A DNA stretch of 64,000 bases from Clostridiales bacterium (GTDB taxonomy: Bacteria > Bacillota > Clostridia > Oscillospirales > Oscillospiraceae): contig JAAYBD010000030.1 in NCBI GenBank assembly GCA_012719035.1, positions 86,742 through 150,741 of the forward strand, read 5' to 3'. Shown piece by piece: positions 27,301 through 35,554 of this stretch (position 1 is the stretch's first letter; each line of letters begins with the position of its first letter). The notes under the pieces are model-generated. The model saw only the letters and a program-made list of their open reading frames with translations. It had not been told where the DNA came from and made no database searches. The position numbers and the translations under genes were made by a program.

Positions 27301-27429
27301 TTTGCCTTGGAGATAAACACGGTAAATAGCAGTTTTACTCAATATTTAACGGAAAAAGAAACTGCTGGGCAAGACCCTCCGAAATGGGAGGGATAACGGA
27401 TTGCGCAGTTTGGCGCGCGGGAGGTTGAC
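27301..27429 (+). other. Structured leader upstream of ypeB
   Basis: 129 nt with two hairpins: GCAGTTT (27329-27335) with AAACTGC (27359-27365), and CCCTCC (27375-27380) with GGAGGG (27387-27392). I could not match it to a known riboswitch class. I found no convincing promoter in it. Confidence 0.4.
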
Positions 27430-28788
27430 ATGAAGAAAAGTACAGCAATTACAATAATTACAATACTCGCCGTCATTGCCGTGGGGGGTACGGCTTGGGG
27501 AGTTGTAAAGATGCAGGAATCGGTAAGGAATGAAAGGTATATTTCGGCAAACTATCGCCACGCCTTTTCCGAGCTTGTGACAGGCATATCCGACATGGAT
27601 ACTGCTTTGCAGAAGAGTCTGCTCGTAACTTCACCATCAATGGCAGGTGCTGTGTGTACTGAAGTTTACGGAAAAGCGCAGACAGCGCAAATGGCGTTGG
27701 GCATACTTCCTTTTTCATCGACGGAACTTGAGAAAACGGCGAGCTTTATTGGAAGAGTGGGCGATTATGCTTATGCACTGTCCAGAAAAGCGTCTGCCGG
27801 AGAAAGTTTTTCTCAGGAGGAAAAAGACAATCTGCGTGCGCTTTCCGAAACGGCGTCTCTGCTTTCACAGAACTTCAAATCAATGCAGGATGAGATGGGA
27901 AGCGGACTCGTCGGCATCGATGAATACGCGAGAACCATTGAAAACTTCGACAAAAATGAGGGAAAAATCCTGCCTAAAACGCTTGGCGACGGTGTGAGCG
28001 TAGTGGAACAAGAATTTCCCGAGATACCGGCTCTCATATATGACGGACCGTTTTCAGAGCATCTAAAGGGTGTTAAGCCCCGTACGCTTGAAGGACAGGC
28101 TGAAATCGATGTCTCTGGCGGACGCAAGGCTGCTTCAAAGTTTTTAGGAATTCGTCCGGAATTGATATATCCCAATGGCGAAATGGGAGGAAATATACCC
28201 TCCTTCTGCTATGAGACAAAGATAAACGGCTCTCCCATAAATATATTGGTCAGCAAGCAGGGCGGCGTAGTATACGAGGTCATCGGCTCAAGGCTAATTG
28301 AGAAATCCGAGTTAAGCGCAAAGGAAGCGCTCGAAGCCGCAAAGAAGTTTTTGGAGCGCAGAGGCTACAGTAATATGCGCGAAAGCTACTACCTCATAAG
28401 TGATAATGTGCTTACAGCGAATTTTGCCTATATACAGAATGATGTTGTATGTTATGCGGATCTTATTAAGGTCGGTATAGCGCTGGATGACGGGTCTGTT
28501 CAATCCTTTGAGGCAAGCGGCTATATAACGGCCCATTATGAGCGCCAGATTCCTGCCGCCGCGGTTTCCGCAGAAGCGGCAAGGACTAAGGTACCGGAGG
28601 ATGTCAATGTTCTTGGCACCGAGCTCACGCTTATACCCGACGAAGGGAAAAATGAGGTTTTGTGCCACGAATTTGAGTGCGAAGATGCGAACGAACAGCG
28701 TTATATCATATATGTAAACGCCCTTACGGGGGAGCAGGAGAAAATATTCATACTTCTGCAGGACGAAAACGGAACGCTGACAATATAG
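27430..28788 (+). CDS. ypeB: Spore germination protein YpeB
   Basis: A 452-residue protein. One N-terminal membrane helix (about residues 6-26) is followed by a long helical region ending in the GSGLVG/IDEYARTIENF stretch and by PepSY-type domains in the C-terminal half (repeats with AKEALEAAKKFLERRGY and related motifs). In Bacillus, YpeB is needed to localise and hold the cortex-lytic enzyme SleB in the spore. Here the SleB-type gene is not adjacent but 2.4 kb away on the other strand. GGGAGG is 6 nt before ATG 27430. Confidence 0.9.
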   Translation: MKKSTAITIITILAVIAVGGTAWGVVKMQESVRNERYISANYRHAFSELVTGISDMDTALQKSLLVTSPSMAGAVCTEVYGKAQTAQMALGILPFSSTELEKTASFIGRVGDYAYALSRKASAGESFSQEEKDNLRALSETASLLSQNFKSMQDEMGSGLVGIDEYARTIENFDKNEGKILPKTLGDGVSVVEQEFPEIPALIYDGPFSEHLKGVKPRTLEGQAEIDVSGGRKAASKFLGIRPELIYPNGEMGGNIPSFCYETKINGSPINILVSKQGGVVYEVIGSRLIEKSELSAKEALEAAKKFLERRGYSNMRESYYLISDNVLTANFAYIQNDVVCYADLIKVGIALDDGSVQSFEASGYITAHYERQIPAAAVSAEAARTKVPEDVNVLGTELTLIPDEGKNEVLCHEFECEDANEQRYIIYVNALTGEQEKIFILLQDENGTLTI

Positions 28789-28806
28789 ATATTGGACCTC
28801 CAAAAA

Positions 28807-28842
28807 AGAGCGCTGTCATTCATTTTTGAATAACAGCGCTCT
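28807..28842. terminator. Bidirectional terminator between ypeB and a lipoprotein gene
   Basis: AGAGCGCTGT (28807-28816) pairs with ACAGCGCTCT (28833-28842) with an inner ATTCA/TGAAT. Six T follow on the minus strand, so it mainly serves the minus lipoprotein gene. Confidence 0.75.
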
Positions 28843-28863
28843 GATCATGCATTCAATCGGATA

Positions 28864-29274
28864 CTATTTCATGTATAATCCTACGATGTTCAGGTCTTTG
28901 TCCATGGAAATAGTGTAGGTAAGGCTTGCATTTTCATATTTGCAAATGAGAACGGCAACCGCATAATCCTTGTCTTCGGAGCTGTCCTTTTGCCCATAAA
29001 CGGCTTCCGTTTTATATTCCAAAAACTCACCTGCCGCTTTCAACTGTGAATCCAATGCGCTTTCAAGCTGTTCCGCGGTGAGCTGATCCTGCAAATCTTC
29101 GCGCAGCTCTGCGGTTACTTCATCATAGCTGTATGTGTTTATGATATCGACGATTTCTTTTGCGCGGGCAATGACTTCGTCCTCCTTGTAAACTTCTGCC
29201 AGCTTGTTTGATGAGCAGGCGGCTAAGGAAAAAATGAGGGCGGCTGCTAAGATTGATGTCAAAATCTTTTTCAT
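28864..29274 (-). CDS. Lipoprotein with DUF3887-like domain
   Basis: A 136-residue lipoprotein: signal peptide with lipobox LAAC (Cys20), then a small domain of two helices and a beta sheet (DIINTYSYDEVTAELRED, then AVLICKYENASLTYTISMD). This pattern resembles DUF3887, found in exported proteins of Bacillota; its role is not known. AAAGGAG lies before ATG 29272-29274. It is monocistronic with a terminator at 28807. Confidence 0.7.
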   Translation of the reverse strand: MKKILTSILAAALIFSLAACSSNKLAEVYKEDEVIARAKEIVDIINTYSYDEVTAELREDLQDQLTAEQLESALDSQLKAAGEFLEYKTEAVYGQKDSSEDKDYAVAVLICKYENASLTYTISMDKDLNIVGLYMK

Positions 29275-29377
29275 TTCTTTTCTCCTTTTATTTTTGCTGA
29301 CTTAAGTAAAGGCGGTATGGAACAGCTGACTTTGCAGTCTAAATATTTCAAAATCGACTGTACGCCTGCGGGGAAAA

Positions 29378-29421
29378 CTTCAAGAGGCATTTAAAGCACA
29401 TACTCTAAATGCCTCTTGAAG
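29378..29421 (-). terminator. Terminator after trxA
   Basis: A perfect 16-bp inverted repeat (29378-29393 with 29406-29421) followed on the minus strand by TTTT. Confidence 0.8.
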
Positions 29422-29449
29422 CGGCGGATCAAACTCTTTTTATGCACAG

Positions 29450-29755
29450 TTAAAGCATTGAAAGGATTTTATCCTTTGGTACGACACCGACAGATTTGTT
29501 TCTGAGCTGACCGCCGATCAATACAACGAGAGTAGGTATGCTCATTACGCCGAAACGCCCTGCAAGCTCAGGTTCATCGTCAACATTGATTTTGCAGACC
29601 TTGATGTCGGTTCTTTCTTCCGCTATTTCGTCCACAACGGGGGAAAGCATGCGGCAGGGACCGCACCAACTTGCCCAAAAGTCTATAAGCACGGGTTTTT
29701 CGGAAGCGGTGACCTCGGTTTCAAAGTTTTGGCTTGTTACTGTGATAACTGACAT
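29450..29755 (-). CDS. trxA: Thioredoxin
   Basis: A 101-residue thioredoxin with the active site WASWCGPC at about residues 27-34 and the cis-Pro in MSIPTLVV (about residue 73). It keeps cytosolic protein disulfides reduced and can donate electrons to peroxidases and reductases. AAAGGAG lies 9 nt before ATG 29753-29755. It stands alone; no thioredoxin reductase gene is seen in the window. Confidence 0.95.
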   Translation of the reverse strand: MSVITVTSQNFETEVTASEKPVLIDFWASWCGPCRMLSPVVDEIAEERTDIKVCKINVDDEPELAGRFGVMSIPTLVVLIGGQLRNKSVGVVPKDKILSML

Positions 29756-29890
29756 GATGGTTCTCTCCTTTGCACTTTCGTCTTTTCTATTATACCCGAA
29801 TATTATCTCATAAGATGCCTGAGTTTGGATAACACTTATAAAGGATCGTTATTTTTTAAAATAATAAGGCAGGGCTTTTTGATGGTGCGA

Positions 29891-30592
29891 TCAAAGCGGT
29901 GATTTTTTTATTCTCCCGAACTGACGGGGGTATTCCGCCGGAGTTCTTCTGACCTTTTTTATTATGACCGCACTGTGGAAAATATCAGTTCCGGGGATAT
30001 TATATTGCTTGACTTCGGGATCTGCACCGCCTAAAACAGAAATTGCGTTTGAGGCCTCTTTAAGCTCCTCGGTGCAGTCAGGACCTTTCATGGCTATAAA
30101 GACTCCGCCAATATGCACGAATGGCAGGCAGAGTTCACAAAGTATATTCAAACGGGCAACGGCACGCGATACGGCGATGTCGAAGCTGCCGCCTATATCG
30201 GGAACTATCTCTTCTGCTCTCGCGCTGATACAGTGAACATCGTCAAAGCCGAGCTTACGGCAGGTCTCAGAGAGAAAAGCAACGCGTTTTTTATGGCTGT
30301 CAAGCAGGGTGAGGGAAATATCCGGTTTTACAATTTTGAGCGGAAGACCGGGGAAGCCTGCGCCTGTTCCTATGTCTATGACGGAAGCGCCAGAAAAATT
30401 ATATAGTGAACACAGGGCGGCGCAATCCAGAAAATGAAGACGGGCAGTATCCTCCTCGCCTGTGATGGCAGTTAGATTCATAACCGCGTTTTGCTCTGTA
30501 AGATAGTCATAGTATATTTTAAAACGGCCGTACATTTCATCAGTAAACGGGAGCTTTAAAGTCTCGAAGCCGTCTTTTAAAGTTTGCTGCAT
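29891..30592 (-). CDS. rsmG: 16S rRNA (guanine-527-N7)-methyltransferase
   Basis: A 233-residue Rossmann-fold SAM methyltransferase (GidB family) acting on G527 of 16S rRNA. Motifs: LNLTAITGEEDTARLHFLDC adjusted here as MNLTAI...HFLDC, the SAM loop VIDIGTGAGFPGLPLKI, LLDSHKKRVAFL, and AVARLNILCELCLPF. GGAGG precedes ATG 30592. It lies 36 bp after a zinc-ribbon membrane protein gene and is probably co-transcribed with it. Confidence 0.95.
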   Translation of the reverse strand: MQQTLKDGFETLKLPFTDEMYGRFKIYYDYLTEQNAVMNLTAITGEEDTARLHFLDCAALCSLYNFSGASVIDIGTGAGFPGLPLKIVKPDISLTLLDSHKKRVAFLSETCRKLGFDDVHCISARAEEIVPDIGGSFDIAVSRAVARLNILCELCLPFVHIGGVFIAMKGPDCTEELKEASNAISVLGGADPEVKQYNIPGTDIFHSAVIIKKVRRTPAEYPRQFGRIKKSPL

Positions 30593-30628
30593 ATATTCCT
30601 CCGAATATTGGGGAAATGTTATCGCGGT

Positions 30629-31021
30629 TTATGTTTTCCCTCTGAATTTCTGCCCGCATTTCGGGCAGGTAATATTAATTTTTCCCTTTCCGCGGGGAAG
30701 TCTCAGGCGGCTCCGGCAGTCCGGACAAGTAAAAAACTTGTATTGCTTTGACTGCTGTCTGCGGTATTGCCACTGCGCGAATGATTCTTTTATATCGCCT
30801 GCTATGTGCGTGAAGCGGTAATTTTCCTCTCTGCGCTTTGCCAGATTCTTTGAAAAAATGCGCCAGATAGCATAAAACATTATCAGCAGCGCGAACATCA
30901 TGAAAATGGGAGAAAAGCGGGTAAAGGCATTTAATATAACGGACAGAATTATAAGAGTGATACTGAGCTTGTCAAGACCATTTCTGCCTGCCATGGTCTC
31001 CTGCAGTCTACTAATAAACAT
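30629..31021 (-). CDS. Small membrane protein with C-terminal zinc ribbon
   Basis: A 130-residue protein: two hydrophobic helices at about residues 21-55 (SITLIILSVILNAF and IFMMFALLIMFYAIW), a basic stretch, and a zinc ribbon CPDC...CPKC at about residues 99-123. The cytoplasmic zinc ribbon resembles those that bind nucleic acid or ribosomes; its function is unknown. The start is ATG 31019-31021, with GGAGG 10 nt upstream; an in-frame codon 8 residues further up overlaps that site. It precedes rsmG. Confidence 0.75.
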   Translation of the reverse strand: MFISRLQETMAGRNGLDKLSITLIILSVILNAFTRFSPIFMMFALLIMFYAIWRIFSKNLAKRREENYRFTHIAGDIKESFAQWQYRRQQSKQYKFFTCPDCRSRLRLPRGKGKINITCPKCGQKFRGKT

Positions 31022-31098
31022 TGTGGATTTTCCTCCTTGGAACACGGAAAAGCTGTTTGTTTATACATGAAGCGGACAATTTGGTACCTGAGCCGTGA

Positions 31099-31128
31099 AA
31101 ACAGGGCGTATCATACGATACGCCCTGT
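31099..31128. terminator. Hairpin between sleB-type gene and zinc-ribbon gene
   Basis: ACAGGGCGTATC (31101-31112) pairs perfectly with GATACGCCCTGT (31117-31128). On the minus strand TTTT follows. It is a probable terminator of the sleB-type gene. Confidence 0.8.
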
Positions 31129-31162
31129 AATAATATCATATTTTTTCCTATACGTCTACAGA

Positions 31163-32032
31163 TTATGCATAGAAATCATGTTCTCCTATTGTGGAGACAT
31201 AGACACGCGTGTTGGTAAACCATGAAGTTAAGCCGACCTCCGGGTTTACAAAATAAATCGAGTTTCCGACTATGTTGTAGCCCTCAAGGCAAATCTTAGC
31301 CGCCACAACGGATTCCTCATTCGGTTCTCCGTATATGCTTCCGGTTTGGGTAACAGAGAACTGAACGCCGTATTTTGCATCGAAAATTACCCCGTAGATA
31401 GTATCAGGGCAGGTAGGGTCTGCAACGCGGTTCATAACGACATTTCCGACACCGATTTTGCCTTCAAGGGACTGGTTTCCCGATTCTGCGTTAATCAAAT
31501 GGGAAAGCCAGTACAAATCCTGCTTGTCGTAGAAAGCATCACCGTTTTCAAAAAGCTGGGGCCTGTCCGCATTAAGGCTTACAGAAGCGGTGACTTCATC
31601 CCATGAAACTTCGACCTGATAGATTTTTGCCAATTCGCGGACGGGCGCAGCAACGGAACCGTCAAGGTTCAGAATGCCGTAGGGAACATATAGGCAGCGG
31701 TTGTTGACCGTTATATATTTGTTGCCCACAGATGCAGTTAATTCAAGACCTTCACCGGTTACCGATACTGTACCTGTTTCCCCGTCCCATACGATATTTG
31801 TTTGTTCTCCGATGGATTCAAAGAACGTTTTCAGCGGTATGTATGTAGTATCTTCAACCCTAATTCCATCGGACATTTTTATGCCGTTTATATACATGGG
31901 CACAACTTCGCTGTAAGAAGAACTGCTTGTATCACTGTCTGTGATTTCGGCACTCGCAAAGCCGCTCGCCATACTGGCAACCAAACAAATAGCGCATATC
32001 ATGGATATTCGATTTTTGAATAATTTTTTCAT
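31163..32032 (-). CDS. SleB/CwlJ-type cell wall hydrolase with copper-amine-oxidase-like N-domain
   Basis: A 289-residue exported protein. A signal peptide (to about residue 28) is followed by a copper-amine-oxidase-N-like domain (about 45-155; NGIKMSDGIRVEDTTYIPLKTF) and a C-terminal Hydrolase_2 domain (about 165-289) with the catalytic Glu in INAESGNQSLEGKIGV and NVVMNRV. Such enzymes are lytic transglycosylases that degrade spore cortex. The N-domain differs from the peptidoglycan-binding domain of classic SleB. GGAG lies before ATG 32030-32032. A sigma-G-like promoter upstream supports forespore expression. Confidence 0.85.
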   Translation of the reverse strand: MKKLFKNRISMICAICLVASMASGFASAEITDSDTSSSSYSEVVPMYINGIKMSDGIRVEDTTYIPLKTFFESIGEQTNIVWDGETGTVSVTGEGLELTASVGNKYITVNNRCLYVPYGILNLDGSVAAPVRELAKIYQVEVSWDEVTASVSLNADRPQLFENGDAFYDKQDLYWLSHLINAESGNQSLEGKIGVGNVVMNRVADPTCPDTIYGVIFDAKYGVQFSVTQTGSIYGEPNEESVVAAKICLEGYNIVGNSIYFVNPEVGLTSWFTNTRVYVSTIGEHDFYA

Positions 32033-32478
32033 AATACGCTCCTATTTTACACTTTCGGTTGATTAGGGATAGTTGCGGTATTTTGATATTGTGACATAAT
32101 TATATTCATTTTAACGCCTAAAATGCAATAGGAAATTTGTACAAAGTGACATAGGTGAAATAATGTAAACTAAACATATGCGCAAAATAGTGGCGAAAAA
32201 CCCTGTGTATTCAATGCTTTGCCACTAAATGTTGTATGTGCGTATTGACGTATTTGTTTTGAAAATACTGCTGACCTATGGGGGGGTACCTTGAAAAATG
32301 CAAGAAGGTTGTCAATAATTTTGCATTATGTAAAGCATTTTTATTCATGAGCGCGGTTATGTGTGCTATTGTTTCAGCGCCCGTTTGTATTCTGAAAGCC
32401 AAAATGCCTCATAAGGGGAATCAATGCGGGGACAAGCGCATAAAAATAAATGATACGAAAAGAAGAAGGAGGGACGCC
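32033..32478. other. Divergent region between the sleB-type gene and spoIIP
   Basis: 446 bp. It holds the sigma-G-like promoter (32079-32108), an imperfect inverted repeat TAGTGGC/GCCACTA (about 32189-32226), a motif shared with the nrdD promoter (32222-32237), and from 32278 an in-frame extension of spoIIP that encodes a hydrophobic stretch but lacks a good ribosome site. Confidence 0.5.
32079..32108 (-). promoter_or_regulatory. Sigma-G-like promoter of the sleB-type gene
   Basis: Minus-strand TGAATA (32103-32108), 17-bp spacer, CAAAATA (32079-32085), against the Bacillus sigma-G consensus TGAATA / CATACTA (13 bases: 11 match). In Bacillus, sleB is a sigma-G gene. Confidence 0.45.
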
Positions 32479-33546
32479 TTGAATATCAAAAAGAGTTTTG
32501 CCACTGCGGTCGTGATTATCGCGGGAGTATATGCAGCAACGTCAATTGGCTCCAACCCTCATATAAGGGAGTTTGTTGACAAACTTGCACAGGACGGAAA
32601 GCTAATGACCGCCGGACTGAGCCTTGAACTCGGCCATGATGCAGACGATAACAGTGATGAGCCGGAAAAAACTGAGGAAGAAAAAAACGAACATAACGCA
32701 GACTTTAGTCCTGATGTATCGTTTCCGCCTTTCCCGTCTGAAATAGTTATATCAAGCACCGAAAAAACCGAGCCTGTTGAAAACAACATTCCGGCAATAG
32801 TCCCCACTACTATAAAAGGCGGAATGCTCATTACCAACAATACGAGCTATGAGCTTGACATGAGCTCTCTCATATCCGCCGGGACATCAGTACGCTTACC
32901 CGCTGAAGGCCCGCAAATACTTATAATACATACACACGGAAGCGAGGCGTATACGCCTGACGCGATAGATAGCTATGAACCATCGGACAATTTCAGAACT
33001 GAGGACAAAAATTACAATGTAATTCGCGTAGGGGATGAGCTTACAGCGTGTTTTGAAAGCTACGGACTGAATGTAATACACGACAGAAACATATACGATT
33101 CCCCGAGCTATATGGGAAGCTATCCAAGAAGCGGCGAAGCCGTTGAAAAATATCTTAAAGAATATCCGGGCATTTCTGTGGTAATTGATCTGCACCGGGA
33201 TGCGATAGGAAACGGAGATGTTGTGTATAAGACTGTTGCTGAAGCGGATGGGAAGTCATGTTCGCAGATCATGCTTCTTGTTGGAACGGGAGAAAACGGG
33301 CTTGAGCATCCGAACTGGAGGGAAAATCTGAAATTTGCGCTGTATCTCCAATCTTCCGTTGTAAGCAAATATCCAACACTGCTCAGACCCATAGCATTGA
33401 AAAAAGAACGTTATAATCAGCAGCTTACAACAGGATCCCTCATTTTGGAGGTTGGAAGCAGCGGCAACTCTTTAAGTGAAGCTCTCAATGCGATACGGCT
33501 GTTCGCAGACGCGGCGGCGCCGGCACTGAAGGAGCTTTCGGGATAA
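32479..33546 (+). CDS. spoIIP: Stage II sporulation protein P (engulfment autolysin)
   Basis: A 355-residue membrane-anchored amidase/endopeptidase that, with SpoIID, remodels peptidoglycan during engulfment. An N-terminal anchor (about residues 4-22) is followed by an acidic linker and the SpoIIP domain with ILIIHTHGSEAYTPD (about 150) and VVIDLHRDAIGNG (about 235), the zinc-site regions. The start is TTG 32479 with AAGGAGGG 7 nt upstream. The frame stays open back to ATG 32278, which would add 67 residues and a second hydrophobic segment, but neither upstream ATG has a Shine-Dalgarno. Confidence 0.9.
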   Translation: MNIKKSFATAVVIIAGVYAATSIGSNPHIREFVDKLAQDGKLMTAGLSLELGHDADDNSDEPEKTEEEKNEHNADFSPDVSFPPFPSEIVISSTEKTEPVENNIPAIVPTTIKGGMLITNNTSYELDMSSLISAGTSVRLPAEGPQILIIHTHGSEAYTPDAIDSYEPSDNFRTEDKNYNVIRVGDELTACFESYGLNVIHDRNIYDSPSYMGSYPRSGEAVEKYLKEYPGISVVIDLHRDAIGNGDVVYKTVAEADGKSCSQIMLLVGTGENGLEHPNWRENLKFALYLQSSVVSKYPTLLRPIALKKERYNQQLTTGSLILEVGSSGNSLSEALNAIRLFADAAAPALKELSG

Positions 33547-33802
33547 ACGGAAAACATATAGGTGTATACAATATTATATATTGTTTATTGAAGATTTATA
33601 AAAGCTAAGATAAAAAGCAAATACTGCATGATTTTAAAAATTTTGCTTTGACTTTGTTTTTGCAGAAACGCATGAATAGTTTTTACATGGAAGAGAAGAA
33701 GTTTTTTGAGATTTTTTATTTGCTGACCGCGAATAATTGTACCATTCAAGGACGATACTTATTTTGTCGGCATTTCAAATGACATAATAAGGAGGAGCAA
33801 GC

Positions 33803-34231
33803 ATGAATATCGGTGACATCATGACTGAACGCGTTATTTCTATTTGTGAGGATGAGCCTGTATTTGCGGCAGCGAGACTTATGAAGCAAAACAATGTAGG
33901 CGCGCTTCCTGTCCGCGATGAAAAAGGAAAACTGAAAGGGATTGTTACGGACAGAGACATCGTTCTCCGATGCGTGGCGTCAAACGCCAGCCTGCAAGAT
34001 GTGAGGATAGGTGAGATTATGTCGCGGAATCTCGTGACGGCATCTCCGTTTGAGGATGCTGAAAAGGCAATTGAGCGTATGGGGCAAAGCCAGATACGCC
34101 GTTTGCCGGTTACAGATAACGGCGTTTTGGTCGGTATCGTTGCATTGGGTGACATAGCAAGAAATGTTGAATTTGAAATGGAAGCTGCGGAGGCTCTCAG
34201 CGAGATTTCCGCTAATTTCAGAAGAAGATAG
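33803..34231 (+). CDS. CBS-domain protein (tandem CBS pair)
   Basis: A 142-residue protein made of two CBS domains (about residues 1-60 and 70-128): each starts with a MxxxVxx segment (DIMTERVISI, EIMSRNLVTA) and contains a TDRD/LGDIA adenosyl-binding element. Tandem CBS pairs bind AMP, ATP, SAM or c-di-AMP and act as sensors. No effector domain is attached. AAGGAGGAG precedes ATG 33803. It stands alone between spoIIP and a structured intergenic hairpin. Confidence 0.9.
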   Translation: MNIGDIMTERVISICEDEPVFAAARLMKQNNVGALPVRDEKGKLKGIVTDRDIVLRCVASNASLQDVRIGEIMSRNLVTASPFEDAEKAIERMGQSQIRRLPVTDNGVLVGIVALGDIARNVEFEMEAAEALSEISANFRRR

Positions 34232-34259
34232 CTTATTTCATAAATAGAATACCTTGATG

Positions 34260-34356
34260 CTTGATGTGCGTCCTGACCCGGACTTCACTCCACATTTTCG
34301 CCTTTAAAGGAGATGCGTTTTGAAGATATATATGTTAAGTCAGGACGCGCATTAGG
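34260..34356 (+). ncRNA. Long hairpin element (candidate structured RNA)
   Basis: A left arm 34260-34277 pairs with 34339-34356 over 18 bp, including three G-U pairs that exist only in the plus transcript. Inside, CTTCA/TGAAG and CTCC/GGAG can pair around CCTTTAAAGG. No T-run follows on either strand, so it is not a standard terminator. It lies between convergent genes. Confidence 0.4.
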
Positions 34357-34363
34357 TGTGCAG

Positions 34364-35332
34364 TTATATGCCGGCTGCGGCAGCGGTAAGCAGAGGACCC
34401 ATGTCGGCATATATGGAGTTGAACTGCTCAAGAGGCAAAGGATTTTCACCTAAGCCCATCTCAATGGTGAAGCCCGGGCGGTTGAATTCCTGTATGAACC
34501 AGTCTTTATATCCGGCGTTATCGCTGACAGGAGGAGTCTCGGAAAGAGCGTATCCGCTTGCCTCGGAGAGTCTCATGCCAAGTTCTCTTGCTCCGGGAGG
34601 GTCGAAATTTGCAAATTTCCAGTATATTACTTCACCTTGCGAATGAAGCGCGAGGATGACATTAGGCGAAAGCGAGCGGGTAAACTCTGCAAGAGCACGG
34701 CTTTCGGGCGCTGAAAGAGGTGCGCTGCCGACATAATCTCTGGGTGCGGGGCTTGTAAAGCCCTGCGCAAATTTGATTTCCCTCGCCTTTTCCCAGTTCG
34801 CGGGATACTGAAGATTTAAATCTGTGCCCTCGATGTTGGCTTTCCAGCCGGAAGGAAAGGGGATTGACGGATAATTTCCTGCAATTCTTCTTGCTGTTTC
34901 ATAGTAATTTCCGCTTGAGATTCTTCCGAGGACAAGGTCTACACCATCAGGGTTAACGAGCGGAGCAAAGCATAGAGTGTTGTTGTTTAGAAGATCTCTT
35001 GCGTAATAATCGCCTATGCGTCCGTTATTGGACGCCGCTTCAAAAAGCTCATTCATGAATTTTAAAAGTACAAGCGTTGTAAGCCATTCGTTTGCATGGT
35101 GGGATGCGCTGAAAAAAACGCGCCTGCTGCCGTTTCCTACACATATATAAAGTAATGGTCTTCCCATAACGCTTCTGCCGAATTCGGACAAGTACACAAA
35201 AGGGTATTTTCCCGCGAGTCTGTTCATTTCGGCATAGATGCTATCAGAGTATGGCAGATTTGGCAGCCCATTCGTGTTAAAAAGGCTTCGGTTTCCATTT
35301 GGATTTTGATAATAGGAAAAACATCGCCTCAT
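34364..35332 (-). CDS. M14 family zinc carboxypeptidase / gamma-D-glutamyl-DAP peptidase-like
   Basis: A 322-residue M14 enzyme. Zinc ligands are HxxE in SASHHANEW (about 75-83) and His in ILALHSQGEV (about 229); the general base Glu is in FTIEMGLGENP (about 295). It opens with an N-terminal segment before the catalytic domain and no obvious signal peptide. Related clostridial proteins cleave gamma-D-Glu-DAP bonds in cell-wall peptides, and the spore-gene setting fits, but the substrate is inferred. GGAGG precedes ATG 35332. Confidence 0.85.
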   Translation of the reverse strand: MRRCFSYYQNPNGNRSLFNTNGLPNLPYSDSIYAEMNRLAGKYPFVYLSEFGRSVMGRPLLYICVGNGSRRVFFSASHHANEWLTTLVLLKFMNELFEAASNNGRIGDYYARDLLNNNTLCFAPLVNPDGVDLVLGRISSGNYYETARRIAGNYPSIPFPSGWKANIEGTDLNLQYPANWEKAREIKFAQGFTSPAPRDYVGSAPLSAPESRALAEFTRSLSPNVILALHSQGEVIYWKFANFDPPGARELGMRLSEASGYALSETPPVSDNAGYKDWFIQEFNRPGFTIEMGLGENPLPLEQFNSIYADMGPLLTAAAAGI

Positions 35333-35554
35333 AATAAAAACCTCCAGTCAGTAAGTAATTTCCTATAATGAGATTTATATAACAAAAGAAAAACAAAGAA
35401 AAAATTACCTTTTTTACGCCGCCCTTTATATTATGCGGGAAATTTCGAAAAGGTAATTATGATAGATTTTGTTACATGAATTCGTGCTTATTTTGCTCGC
35501 TGCCGAACATAATGTTATTGCGGTTAAAAAAATCGAAAAGCGGGGGAAGCAGGG

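Noticed and set aside
31101..31128. Copy of the gapA palindrome CGTATCATACG as an operator
   Set aside because: The match is part of a perfect terminator stem ACAGGGCGTATC/GATACGCCCTGT and is better explained by that.
35477..35513. Sigma-G promoter upstream of spoIVB (TGAATT and CATAAT)
   Set aside because: The spacing is 25 bp, far from the 17-18 bp needed.
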